Notes: generated from the letters alone by a model not told the origin. Numbered from the stretch's first letter, positions 43,343 to 51,554 are shown. The stretch is DNA of 64,000 nt from Hallerella sp963660435 (GCA_963660435.1 CAVKYI010000003.1:62001-126000), one strand, 5' to 3'. A program made the numbers and translations.

Positions 43343-44270
43343 AATTATCGCTCGGGCGGAAAGCAAGGCGCATGGAATTCCTGTTGAGCAGGTACATTTT
43401 CACGAAGTCGGCGCGGTCGATTCCATTGTGGATGTCATCGCTCTTTCCGTATGCTTGGAAAACTTGAAGGAAAAATTCCAGATTCAAAATGTCTATGTGC
43501 CGTTTCTTTGCGAAGGGCGTGGAACCGTTCGCTGCGCCCATGGGATTTTGCCGATTCCCGTCCCGGCAGTTGCGAACATCGCGCAGGAAAATGCGTTGAG
43601 GTTTTCCCTTATCGATGAGGAAGGGGAATTTGTCACGCCGACGGGAGCCGCCTTTGTCGCAGCTGTAAAGACAGGGGAAAAGCTTCCGGATAGATTTGAA
43701 ATTTGCAAGGTAGGGCTTGGCGCCGGAAAAAGAACTTATAACCGTCCTAGCATTTTAAGGGCTTTTCTAATCGAAGAATCGCCGTCGACAAGTTCCGACG
43801 AAAAATATTCTTTCTTGAGCGATAAGGTTTTTGAACTGAACACCAACATCGACGACTGCACCGGTGAAAACCTTGGATTCCTCTCGGAACTCCTTTTGCA
43901 AAGCGGTGCATTGGATGTGACATTTACACCGTGCTTTATGAAGAAGAATCGTCCGGCGAACATGCTCACGGTTCTCTGCAAGGCGGAAAATGTAAAGGCA
44001 CTGGAAAGTCTCGTCTTTCTACATACGACGGCGATAGGAATCCGTATTTCGGAAAAGGAACGCGTCGTCTTGCCGCGGACAGAAGTTTCCGTTCCGACGG
44101 AATGGGGAATTGTTCGTGCCAAGGTTGTTCGCGTAGGAGAAGTTCGAAAGATCTATCCCGAATATGAAAGCGTGAAAGCGGTGAGCCAGGAAAGAGCCTT
44201 GCCGTTCGATGCCGTCTATCGAAAGACTGCCGACATCGTCGAAAAGTTTCTAACCGAAAATCAACCATAA
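43179..44270 (+). CDS. larC: LarC, C-terminal part (larC2 frame), nickel insertion
   Basis: The frame opens after a stop at 43167-43169; meaningful LarC sequence starts at about 43263 (GLREIKELVQKTDMSENARLLAEKIFEIIARAESKAHGI), followed by VHFHEVGAVDSIVDVIALSVCLE, GRGTVRCAHGILPIPVPA, VTPTGAAFVAA, NTNIDDCTGENLGFL and VLPRTEVSVPTEWGIVRAKV. LarC is a CTP-dependent nickel insertase. The ATG at 43179 is in an out-of-frame region and unlikely to be used. Relative to larC1 the shift is +1 (or -2). A sequencing or natural frameshift cannot be excluded. Confidence 0.88.
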   Translation: MKITTTIWNFFLGRNIIVTNTPIITNIAGLREIKELVQKTDMSENARLLAEKIFEIIARAESKAHGIPVEQVHFHEVGAVDSIVDVIALSVCLENLKEKFQIQNVYVPFLCEGRGTVRCAHGILPIPVPAVANIAQENALRFSLIDEEGEFVTPTGAAFVAAVKTGEKLPDRFEICKVGLGAGKRTYNRPSILRAFLIEESPSTSSDEKYSFLSDKVFELNTNIDDCTGENLGFLSELLLQSGALDVTFTPCFMKKNRPANMLTVLCKAENVKALESLVFLHTTAIGIRISEKERVVLPRTEVSVPTEWGIVRAKVVRVGEVRKIYPEYESVKAVSQERALPFDAVYRKTADIVEKFLTENQP

Positions 44271-44290
44271 TTCAATCACGGAGGTCCAAT

Positions 44291-44671
44291 ATGGCTTGTT
44301 TGTTAGTTCCACTCGCAGAAGGAATCGCTGTTTCGGCGGTGAAGCGAATCGCTTTGCGTTCCGGCAAGGAGGCAAGCGAAACGGTCCAGAAGATAAAGGA
44401 AAAAGTTTCCGTTTTGGAAAAGATGCTCTATGGCGGGAGCTTCTTGCTTGCCGTAGAACATTTTTACCATGGAGAGCTGACGGTCGTTCCGCCTTTCCTG
44501 AGCGCGATGGAATCTTCTGCGGAGACTGCGGTAATGCTCAAGGAAATGGCGACAAGTGGCGTCGGAATGGCCGTTTTGACGACTGCTGTGTGGACGCTTT
44601 GGCTCGGAGCGGGCGCTTTGAAGAAAAAAATCCGGCAACGGCAAAAAAATGCGGAGCGCCTATGTGCCTGA
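44291..44671 (+). CDS. Small membrane protein of the lar locus, unknown
   Basis: A 126-residue protein with a helical, basic N-terminal part (GIAVSAVKRIALRSGKEASETVQKIKEKV) and two to three hydrophobic segments (MLYGGSFLLAVEHF and GVGMAVLTTAVWTLWLGAGAL), the latter closing before a strongly basic end KKKIRQRQK. GGAGGT precedes the ATG. It is 20 bp downstream of larC and overlaps the next gene by ten bases, so it probably belongs to the operon. No family recognised. A role in metal or cofactor handling at the membrane is a guess. Confidence 0.65.
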   Translation: MACLLVPLAEGIAVSAVKRIALRSGKEASETVQKIKEKVSVLEKMLYGGSFLLAVEHFYHGELTVVPPFLSAMESSAETAVMLKEMATSGVGMAVLTTAVWTLWLGAGALKKKIRQRQKNAERLCA

Positions 44672-44943
44672 TTCTTTCCGTTCTTGCGACTCTTGCTTAT
44701 CTGAAACTTTTTGTTTCCCAGTCCAGGCGAAAGATGAATTCGAAAAGCGCGAAGACGACGTTTCTCATGTTTCTGGGCGCAAGCCTGATGTGGAGCGTTG
44801 ATGGCTTTGCCGCAGTGATGAACGGGGAAAGATTTCTGGACCTGAGTTCGGAAGATTTCTTTCTCGGCGTGATCGTCGTCTGCGCAGGGAGCGCATTTTA
44901 CGTCATTTCGAAAAAACTGAAAACCAAGGGAGAACCTTTATGA
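44662..44943 (+). CDS. Second small membrane protein of the lar locus
   Basis: A 93-residue product with three hydrophobic stretches (LILSVLATLAYLKLFV, TTFLMFLGASLMWSVDGFAAVM and DFFLGVIVVCAGSAFYVI). ATG 44662 lies inside the previous gene with GGAG upstream. The stop overlaps the DUF362 gene as ATGA, showing tight translational coupling. Together with the preceding small protein it may form one membrane complex; this is inference from gene order only. Confidence 0.65.
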   Translation: MCLILSVLATLAYLKLFVSQSRRKMNSKSAKTTFLMFLGASLMWSVDGFAAVMNGERFLDLSSEDFFLGVIVVCAGSAFYVISKKLKTKGEPL

Positions 44944-46007
44944 ATACAAATACGAAAACATGTGAAAATTCTATGCGGACTGCGCACAAATTAACAAGGC
45001 TTGCTTTCGTTCCAGCGTTGCTTCTTTCCGCATCGCTCGCTACAGCGGAAGTCAAGGGCTACAAAACTTACGAAACAGAAGACAAGAACGTTCCTGTCGT
45101 CTATTTCACGCGAGACATTTCTCCGGAAGGCTTGGTCAAGGTCTATCGGGCGATGGGCTGGAAACCACATGGAAAGGTCGGTGTGAAGATAAGTACGGGA
45201 GAGCCTCCCGCATCCAACTACCTTCGCCCTTCCCTCGTCAAGAACCTGGTGAAGGATGAACTCGGCGCGACCATCGTGGAATGCAACACGGCGTATGGGG
45301 GAAGTCGAGCTTCGAGCGCGATGCACAGGCAGGTCGTCAAGGATCACGGCTTTTTGGACATCGCCCCGTTCGACTTGCTCGACGAGGAAGATTACATGAA
45401 GATTCCGGTAAAGGGCGGAAAGAATCTGAAGTTCGATTACGTCGGAAGCCACTTCAAGAATTATGACTCTTACCTGGTGCTGAGCCATTTCAAGGGCCAT
45501 GCGATGGGAGGCTTCGGCGGAGCGATCAAGAACCTTTCGATTGGATTTGGCAGCGGGGAATCCGCCAAGAAATCGGGCAAGGCCTTGATACATACAGCGG
45601 GTCGCGCCGATGCCGGGAACTTTAGAAGCAGCTGGTTTGAACTCACGCAAGGCGATGAAAACCAGTTGAAATTCCTGGAATCGATGGCGGAAGCGGCGAA
45701 AGGCGTCTGCGATTATATGGGAAACGAAAAGGGTATCGCTTTCGTGAACGTCCTGAACCGTCTGAGCGTCGATTGCGACTGCAACGGGAACCCCGAGGAA
45801 CCCGATATGCATGACATCGGGATTTTGGCTTCGACCGACCCGCTTGCGATTGATCAGGCAAGCATCGATCTGGTCTTCACCGCCAAGGACTCCGAAAAGC
45901 TCGTGGAACGCGTCGAGAGCCGCATGGGACGTCACACGCTGGAACATGCGGAAAAGATAGGGCTAGGCAAAGGCTCGAGAAAGTACAGGCTTGTGGAGAT
46001 TAAATAG
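44940..46007 (+). CDS. Exported DUF362 domain protein
   Basis: A 355-residue protein. GGGAG sits seven bases before the ATG. An N-terminal signal (RLAFVPALLLSASLATA) predicts export to the periplasm; ATG 44973 would shorten it but keep the signal. The DUF362 core shows VGVKISTGEPP, VECNTAYGGSR, LVLSHFKGHAMGGFGGAIKNLSIG, and VDCDCNGNPEEPDMHDIGILASTDPLAIDQASIDLV with CDC as a possible Fe-S or metal site. Function of DUF362 is unknown. It is coupled to lar genes in place of larA, so it is the best candidate here for an NPN-dependent or nickel enzyme. Confidence 0.88.
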   Translation: MNTNTKTCENSMRTAHKLTRLAFVPALLLSASLATAEVKGYKTYETEDKNVPVVYFTRDISPEGLVKVYRAMGWKPHGKVGVKISTGEPPASNYLRPSLVKNLVKDELGATIVECNTAYGGSRASSAMHRQVVKDHGFLDIAPFDLLDEEDYMKIPVKGGKNLKFDYVGSHFKNYDSYLVLSHFKGHAMGGFGGAIKNLSIGFGSGESAKKSGKALIHTAGRADAGNFRSSWFELTQGDENQLKFLESMAEAAKGVCDYMGNEKGIAFVNVLNRLSVDCDCNGNPEEPDMHDIGILASTDPLAIDQASIDLVFTAKDSEKLVERVESRMGRHTLEHAEKIGLGKGSRKYRLVEIK

Positions 46008-46038
46008 CCGATAAGAATAAAAATTGAAGGCGCAACTT

Positions 46039-46473
46039 ATGAAGAAACTTTTGCTTTCGTTTGTATTCAGTGTTGCCTTGATGGCAGGTTCGTGCGCCTT
46101 TGCAGAAACTTCCGCGTATGGAGGAACTATGAAAATCAGTGTTTCGGACGGAAAAACTAAAATAATTTACGAACTGAATGGCAGCGAGCAGAGCGTGGCG
46201 CTTTACAGCCAGCTTCCGCTTAAAGTCCAGATTGAAAACTACAGCACAAATGAAAAAATCTTTTACCCTCAAGAAAAGCTTCCGCTAAAAAACGGACTTG
46301 AAGGTTCAGGCGATTCCGGGACGCTGGCGTATTTTTCGCCGTGGGGAAACGTCGTTCTGTTCTACGGAAAATTCAATGAATATCCCGGACTTTTTATCCT
46401 TGGGAACGCTGTCAGCGGTGCGGAAAACATAAAGGATCTTTCCGGCAGTGTGAATGTGGAGGTGGAAAAATAA
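46039..46473 (+). CDS. Exported cyclophilin-like fold protein
   Basis: A 144-residue protein with a signal peptide (LLLSFVFSVALMAGSCAFA), which could be either cleaved at AFA or lipidated at Cys. The mature part, MKISVSDGKTKIIYELNGSE, IENYSTNEKIFYPQEKLPL and GTLAYFSPWGNVVLFYGKF, matches the cyclophilin-like domain family (PF18050 type). These are often in operons of unknown role. ATG 46039 follows GAAGG by eight bases. It lies between the DUF362 and permease genes, with one-base spacing to the latter. Confidence 0.85.
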   Translation: MKKLLLSFVFSVALMAGSCAFAETSAYGGTMKISVSDGKTKIIYELNGSEQSVALYSQLPLKVQIENYSTNEKIFYPQEKLPLKNGLEGSGDSGTLAYFSPWGNVVLFYGKFNEYPGLFILGNAVSGAENIKDLSGSVNVEVEK

Positions 46474-47391
46474 ATGCTAGAAACTATCCATCGCGAAGCC
46501 GTCTATCTTTGGTTTTACCTTGACCTGCAGATTCGGGAAATATTCTGGTTCTGGGTTTTCGGAATCGTTCTCGGATCGTGCGTCTCGGTATTCTTCAAGA
46601 ATTCGATTCATCTTTGGGCGGAACGGATCGCTGGCAAGGTTCCCGGCATCATATCGATTATCGCGGCGAGCGCTCTCGGAATCGCCTCGCCGCTCTGCAT
46701 GTATGGAACGATTCCTATCTGCGCGGCCTTTGCAAAAAAAGGCGTCAAGGAAGATTTTCTCGCCGCATTCATGATGTCGAGCGTCCTGTTGAATCCGCAG
46801 CTCATCGCCTACAGCGCGGCACTTGGAACGGGACTTTTGTGGACGCGGATTGTTTCCTGCTTTCTCTGCGGAATCTTCGCCGGGCTTCTTGTCCGAACGT
46901 TTTTCCGCAAAAAAAATTCCGACCGGCATTTCTTCAATTTCTCGGGATTCGGCGAACCGAAAAGTCACGATACCGACCCGAATATCGCTTTGCGCTTTTT
47001 CAAAAATATCTGGCGTAACGTTCGGGCGACCGGTCCTTGGTTCTTGCTCGGAATTTCCTTGTCCGCTGTTTTTCAGCGCTATGTTCCCGGCGAAGCGATT
47101 GGAAAGCTTTTTGGGGAAAACGAAGGCTTTGGAATTCTTCTCGCTGCCGGTGCGGGAGTCCCGCTTTACGTGTGCGGCGGCGGAACGATTCCGCTGCTTC
47201 TGGAATGGCTTTCGAACGGGATGAGCCATGGCTCGGCTGCGGCATTCATGCTCACCGGTCCCGCGACGAAAATCACGAATCTCGGGGCGCTGAAAACGGT
47301 TCTGGGATTTCGAAATTTCGCCATCTACATTGCGTTTATTGTCCTGTTTTCGCTTTTTGTCGGTGGAATCGTCAATTTCTTGCTTTTTTGA
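46474..47391 (+). CDS. DUF318-type permease (SO_0444-like)
   Basis: A 305-residue inner-membrane protein with about eight helices. Two internal repeats carry conserved motifs: SPLCMYGTIPICAAFAKKG with LLNPQLIAYSAALG, and PLYVCGGGTIPLLLEWLSNGMSHGSAAAFMLTGPATKITNLGAL. This is the DUF318/COG0701 pattern; relatives include predicted copper/zinc or arsenical exporters. It has Cys in both membrane motifs, which could bind a metal. As the last gene of the lar locus, export or import of nickel, or of the cofactor precursor, is possible. Confidence 0.85.
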   Translation: MLETIHREAVYLWFYLDLQIREIFWFWVFGIVLGSCVSVFFKNSIHLWAERIAGKVPGIISIIAASALGIASPLCMYGTIPICAAFAKKGVKEDFLAAFMMSSVLLNPQLIAYSAALGTGLLWTRIVSCFLCGIFAGLLVRTFFRKKNSDRHFFNFSGFGEPKSHDTDPNIALRFFKNIWRNVRATGPWFLLGISLSAVFQRYVPGEAIGKLFGENEGFGILLAAGAGVPLYVCGGGTIPLLLEWLSNGMSHGSAAAFMLTGPATKITNLGALKTVLGFRNFAIYIAFIVLFSLFVGGIVNFLLF

Positions 47392-47483
47392 CAGGCGGAA
47401 AGTCGGGAATACCCGAAAAAAGTCCATCGAGAATTTAATTTGCTACATTGAGGGGAAAATTATTTCAAAGGATTCTTTTAACG

Positions 47484-48701
47484 ATGCAATTTCCTCCAGT
47501 GAAAGAACAGATGGACATCCTGCTCCGCGGTGTTTCGGAGATAATCCCTGCCGACGAACTCGAACAGAAGCTCAAGAAGTCTTACGATTCGGGAATCCCT
47601 CTGCGGGTCAAGCTGGGTGTCGATCCGACGGCTCCGGACGTGCATCTCGGGCATACCGTCGTCATGCGCAAGCTTCGCCAGTTCCAGGACCTCGGACATA
47701 CCGTCGTCCTGATCGTCGGCGACTATACGGCGCAAATCGGCGACCCGTCCGGACGGAACAAGGCGCGCCCTCGCCTTTCTCACGAAAAGGTTCTTGAAAA
47801 CGCAAAGGAATACCAACAGCAGTTTTTCCGCGTCGTCCGCGAAGACCGAGTCGAGATCCATTACAACGGCGAATGGTTCGGCAAGCTCCCGTTTTCGAAA
47901 GTCACGGAACTCATGGGGCAGTTTACCGTGGCGCAGATGCTTGAACGCGAAGATTTCCACAACCGCTATGCGTCGAACAGTCCCATCAGCCTGCACGAGT
48001 TCATGTATCCGATGATGCAAGGCTATGATTCCGTCGCGATCAAGAGCGACGTGGAACTCGGCGGAACGGACCAGAAGTTCAACGTTTGCCGCGGACGCGA
48101 CCTCCAGATGTACGAAAGGATGCCGCTCCAGATCGGGATGTTCATGCCGATTCTCCTCGGAACGGACGGCAAGGCCAAGATGAGCAAGAGCCTCGGAAAC
48201 TATGTCGGCGTGAGCGAACCTGCCGACGTGATGTATCACAAGATTTACAACCTGGCGGATTCGATCGTCGAGAACTGGTTTGAACTTCTGACCGACGTCC
48301 CCCTTTCGGAAATTCGGAAGATGGTGGCGGAAATCCAGGCGGGAACGCTCAACCCGAACGTCGCGAAGGACATCCTCGCGAAGGATATCGTTTCGCAGTA
48401 TTACGGAAAGGATGCTGCCGAAGCCGCCGCGCTCAAGGAAAGGGAAATCCACAGCGGTAACGCTATCCCGTCCGACGCGAAGGAATGTTCCGTCGCTCCG
48501 GGAGAACATAAAATCCTGGATCTGCTGGTCGAAATCGGCGCTTTCAAGACCAAGGGCGAAGCCCGCCGGATGGTCCAGAACGGTGGCGTAAGAATTTCCG
48601 GCGAAAAGATTTCCGATCCGATGCTAGGATGCAGTCTCCAGGGCGCGGACAAGCTTCTCGTCCAGGTCGGCAAGCGGAACTTCTTCAAGGTGAACTTCTA
48701 A
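47484..48701 (+). CDS. tyrS: Tyrosyl-tRNA synthetase
   Basis: A 405-residue class I enzyme charging tRNA-Tyr. ATG 47484 is chosen because the family start falls there; an upstream GTG or TTG extension reads poorly. HIGH-type motif HLGHT begins at His54 and KMSKS begins at Lys232. The C-terminal S4 RNA-binding domain (KGEARRMVQNGGVRISGEKI) is complete. The stop overlaps the next start by one base (TAATG). Confidence 0.96.
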   Translation: MQFPPVKEQMDILLRGVSEIIPADELEQKLKKSYDSGIPLRVKLGVDPTAPDVHLGHTVVMRKLRQFQDLGHTVVLIVGDYTAQIGDPSGRNKARPRLSHEKVLENAKEYQQQFFRVVREDRVEIHYNGEWFGKLPFSKVTELMGQFTVAQMLEREDFHNRYASNSPISLHEFMYPMMQGYDSVAIKSDVELGGTDQKFNVCRGRDLQMYERMPLQIGMFMPILLGTDGKAKMSKSLGNYVGVSEPADVMYHKIYNLADSIVENWFELLTDVPLSEIRKMVAEIQAGTLNPNVAKDILAKDIVSQYYGKDAAEAAALKEREIHSGNAIPSDAKECSVAPGEHKILDLLVEIGAFKTKGEARRMVQNGGVRISGEKISDPMLGCSLQGADKLLVQVGKRNFFKVNF

Positions 48702-49660
48702 TGACCGGTGACACCCTGATCCTGGGTCTCAACCCGACGTGGCAGCGTCTCTTCCTTGTCGATGAATTTAAACCCGGAGAGGTCAATCGCCTTTCCCGGG
48801 TCGAGGAATTCGCGTCGGGCAAGGGCATCAACTGCGCACGCGTTCTTCGGGTCCTCGGCGGGGACTTCATCCTTTCGCACTTTTTGGGCGGCGACCGCAG
48901 CGTTTCGATTTGCGACGAAGTCGCCGCGGCAGGCATACGCCAGATTCCCATCTGGATCGGGGCATCGACGCGAATCAGCACGACAATCGTGAGCAAGGGC
49001 GATACCACGGAGCTCATCGAACCGTCGCCGAAAATCACGGAATCCGAGAACAGGGACTTCTTGCAGACGATAGGAGAAATCTGGAGTGACGTGACAAATG
49101 TCGTTCTCTGCGGCTCGCTCCCTCTCGGTTTCCAGCTAGAAAATCTTTCCAGGCTGGATCTGACAGGAAAGCGCCTCTTTATCGATGCGATCGAAGGCTT
49201 TGACGCGTGGCTCGAATCCGGCGTGGAACTCCTCAAGATCAATCTGTCCGAATACTGCAAGCTCTTGCAGCGCTTCGGCATTCCGCAGATAACGTCCAGT
49301 CCCCAGTTCTGGAAAATGACCGCTTCGACGCTTCTCGAACGCTTGCCGATTAGAAATCTGGTCGTAACCGACGAGGATGCGCCTATCCATGTGTTTTACG
49401 TGCAAGAAGGAAAGTTCATGGGGCTCAGCGTCAAGCCGCCGACAGTCAAGCTGGTAAACGACATCGGCGCGGGCGATGCTTTCCTTGCGGGCTGGCTTGC
49501 CGCGGATTTTCTGGGACTTCCCATTTCGGATCGTCTGGCGAAAGCGGCAGCGGTCTCGGCGGCTCGCTGCGAAGTCGATCGCCCGTGGAACATTGACTTG
49601 GGGCGTGTTTCCGCCCTGGAGTCGGACATTCTTCCCCTGGTCGAAAAAATTGCGGATTGA
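48701..49660 (+). CDS. PfkB-family sugar kinase (1-phosphofructokinase-like)
   Basis: A 319-residue ribokinase-fold protein. LGLNPTWQRLFLVDEFKPGEVNRLSRVEEFASGKGINCARVL is typical of 1-phosphofructokinase and tagatose-6-phosphate kinases. The catalytic loop NDIGAGDAFLAGWLA has the conserved Asp. The middle (CGSLPLGF, then LKINLSEYCKLL) fits as well. The exact sugar phosphate cannot be read from the sequence. It is coupled to tyrS without functional link. Confidence 0.85.
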   Translation: MTGDTLILGLNPTWQRLFLVDEFKPGEVNRLSRVEEFASGKGINCARVLRVLGGDFILSHFLGGDRSVSICDEVAAAGIRQIPIWIGASTRISTTIVSKGDTTELIEPSPKITESENRDFLQTIGEIWSDVTNVVLCGSLPLGFQLENLSRLDLTGKRLFIDAIEGFDAWLESGVELLKINLSEYCKLLQRFGIPQITSSPQFWKMTASTLLERLPIRNLVVTDEDAPIHVFYVQEGKFMGLSVKPPTVKLVNDIGAGDAFLAGWLAADFLGLPISDRLAKAAAVSAARCEVDRPWNIDLGRVSALESDILPLVEKIAD

Positions 49661-49661
49661 T

Positions 49662-50321
49662 ATGAAGAGTGCCAAGACGCTATTAGCGATTCCGTCGCCG
49701 ATGGAGTGGAGGGGTCTCTATCCGAAAGAGCCGTTTGGCAAGACGGTGGAGCGTCCGCTGGAACTGAATTCGCGCTTCGATGCGGCTTGTCTGGGTATCG
49801 GGCTTGTGAATTTTGGTGGACACTTGGCGGCGCTCTTGCTGCGGCGAGCGTATTTTCGCGTAATTGTCGTCGGCATTGCCGGTGCGCTTCCCGGGAGCGG
49901 CCTTGGCCTTGCGGACACGGTCCGTGTCGATGAAGAGTGCGTGGGTGACGAAGGCTATCTCCATTTGGACACGTTCAAACCGTATTTTCGCCGACCGAAC
50001 CTCTTGCGGGCTTCGCCTTCTCGAACGGCGCCTTTGCAAATCGCAGCGCTTCCGGGCGTTCGTTGCGCGTCCGTCAATACGCTGACGGCAAGTTCCCGGA
50101 TTCTGGAATGTCGCGCAAGGTTTTTCGGAGCAAAAATCGAGGCGATGGAAGGCGCTTCCGCCTTTGCCATTGCGAACGCGATGCATGTCGAGGTCTTTGA
50201 AATTCGCACGATCAGCAATTTCACGGGCGACCTGGACGAATCGAAATGGAACCTGCGACATTCGCTCCGCGGGCTTGCCAAGAACATTCTCGAACCGATG
50301 ATTCTGGAAGGCTCCGCGTGA
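49662..50321 (+). CDS. mqnB: Futalosine hydrolase
   Basis: A 219-residue nucleosidase of the MTA/SAH nucleosidase fold. It removes the base from futalosine in the alternative menaquinone route. Seen: LLAIPSPMEWRGL, VVGIAGALPGSGLGLADTVRVDEE, and the catalytic region EAMEGASAFAIANAMHVEVFEIRTISNF. ATG 49662 fits the family; the frame is open upstream in the kinase gene. The stop overlaps the mqnD start by four bases (GTGA), supporting the pathway assignment. Confidence 0.9.
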   Translation: MKSAKTLLAIPSPMEWRGLYPKEPFGKTVERPLELNSRFDAACLGIGLVNFGGHLAALLLRRAYFRVIVVGIAGALPGSGLGLADTVRVDEECVGDEGYLHLDTFKPYFRRPNLLRASPSRTAPLQIAALPGVRCASVNTLTASSRILECRARFFGAKIEAMEGASAFAIANAMHVEVFEIRTISNFTGDLDESKWNLRHSLRGLAKNILEPMILEGSA

Positions 50322-51118
50322 TTCCTCTCCGCCTTGGAATTTCCACGTGTCCGAACGACACCTATATCTATGAATCCCTGATCTTTGGGCAGGAAGGCTC
50401 TCCCTTCGAGTGGCGCGTCACGTTTGCCGATGTCCAGACGCTAAACGAAATGGTTTTGCGGGGAGTCTTGGATGTCGCCAAGGTGAGCTGTGGCGTCTTG
50501 CCTTTTATCCGGGACGATTACCGCTTGCTTTCCTGCGGCGGCGCCATGGGCTTTGGCTGTGGGCCTCTCCTGCTTGCGTCTCGGGACGGAGAATCCTTTT
50601 GTCCCGACGAAGAAACGCTCTTGCCCGGAAAGAATACGACCGCCGCGCTTCTTTTTCGGTTCTGGGCTTCGGAAATGTACGGTATTTCCAGGCCGAAAGT
50701 CTCCTACGCGTTTTTCGACGAAGTCTATTCCGCCCTGTGCTCGAACCGAAACCGCCAGGGCGTTGTCATCCACGAAAAGCGCTTTACCTGGCCAGAGGAC
50801 AGCCTGGGACTTTTGACCGATCTGGGCGCATTCTGGGAATCCCGGACAAGTTCGCCGATTCCCCTGGGATGCGCCGTTGCCAGGAAATCTCTGGGCGACG
50901 AGGCGATCGTCGCCGTCGAGCGTGAAATCCGAAAAAGCCTGGACAAGGCGCGTTCGCGAAAGAATCTCGTCTCGGATTTCATCCGGGAAAAGGCGCAAAT
51001 CGCGGACGATTCCGTCATCGAGCGGCATATCCGTCTCTTCGTTTCCGACTTTACCCGCGAAATAGGGATTTCCGGCCAAAAGGCTCTCGAAATCCTGGCG
51101 CGGCACGCTTCTTTGTAA
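50318..51118 (+). CDS. mqnD: 1,4-dihydroxy-6-naphthoate synthase
   Basis: A 266-residue enzyme of the futalosine pathway, converting cyclic dehypoxanthinyl futalosine. GTG start overlapping mqnB. LRLGISTCPNDTYIYESLI, VTFADVQTLNEMVLRGVLDVAKVSCGVLPFI and DYRLLSCGGAMGFGCGPLLLA are diagnostic. His and Ser of CGPLLL and the C-terminal GLLTDLGAFWESRTSSPIPLGC are conserved. With mqnB this shows menaquinone made via futalosine, in keeping with fumarate-reducing anaerobes. Confidence 0.95.
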   Translation: MIPLRLGISTCPNDTYIYESLIFGQEGSPFEWRVTFADVQTLNEMVLRGVLDVAKVSCGVLPFIRDDYRLLSCGGAMGFGCGPLLLASRDGESFCPDEETLLPGKNTTAALLFRFWASEMYGISRPKVSYAFFDEVYSALCSNRNRQGVVIHEKRFTWPEDSLGLLTDLGAFWESRTSSPIPLGCAVARKSLGDEAIVAVEREIRKSLDKARSRKNLVSDFIREKAQIADDSVIERHIRLFVSDFTREIGISGQKALEILARHASL

Positions 51119-51162
51119 AAAAACAAAAACAAACGGTTCTCTCGAAACAAAAAACGTCGATT

Positions 51163-51179
51163 GTAAAAAATATTTTTAC
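51163..51179. promoter_or_regulatory. AT-rich palindrome upstream of the Hc1-like gene
   Basis: GTAAAAAATATTTTTAC reads nearly the same on both strands. It lies 67 bp upstream of the Hc1-like start in an A-rich stretch and could be an operator, a curved UP-like region or the end of the mqnD transcript. Low support. Confidence 0.3.
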
Positions 51180-51245
51180 GGAATGGCGATATTTTGGCCA
51201 AAACTTTATTTATTTTCCCAAAGTATCATTTTCAAGGGAGTCTTT

Positions 51246-51455
51246 ATGGACTTGGTTCAGCAACTGGAACAGGAACTCGAAGCTTTCAAGCGCGAGTACG
51301 AAAAGTTCGAGAAAGGCAACAAATCGGCAGGAACTCGCGCTCGCAAGGTCCTACAGGATATCAAACGTTCCTGCCAGGAACTTCGGGTCTCCATCCAAGG
51401 CGCCAAGAAGGATTCCGAGCCGAAAAAAAATCAAGAAGAAGGAGACTTGTCCTAG
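51246..51455 (+). CDS. Histone H1-like Hc1 protein
   Basis: A 69-residue basic helical protein. MDLVQQLEQELEAFKREYEKFEKGNKSAGTRARKVLQDIK carries the KGNKSAGTRARKVL motif of Hc1-like proteins known from Chlamydia and Bacteroidetes, thought to bind DNA and compact the nucleoid. The C-terminal Lys-rich tail seen in longer Hc1 proteins is short and mixed with acidic residues. GGGAG is seven bases before the ATG. Preceded by the AT palindrome and followed by a region with a promoter for the next cluster. Confidence 0.8.
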   Translation: MDLVQQLEQELEAFKREYEKFEKGNKSAGTRARKVLQDIKRSCQELRVSIQGAKKDSEPKKNQEEGDLS

Positions 51456-51525
51456 AACAGGCGACGGAACAATGGGAAATACCATGAAAAAATGCTTTTT
51501 TGCAAAGATTTATCATGAAAAGGGT

Positions 51526-51554
51526 TTGACTAAAGCTATTTTTGAAGGTATATT
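51526..51554 (+). promoter_or_regulatory. Strong sigma70-like promoter of the envelope cluster
   Basis: TTGACT (51526-51531) and TATATT (51549-51554) are separated by exactly 17 bases, 95 bp before the OmpA-fusion start. It likely drives 51650-55435 and perhaps further. The ~85-base leader after it has no ORF. Confidence 0.75.
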
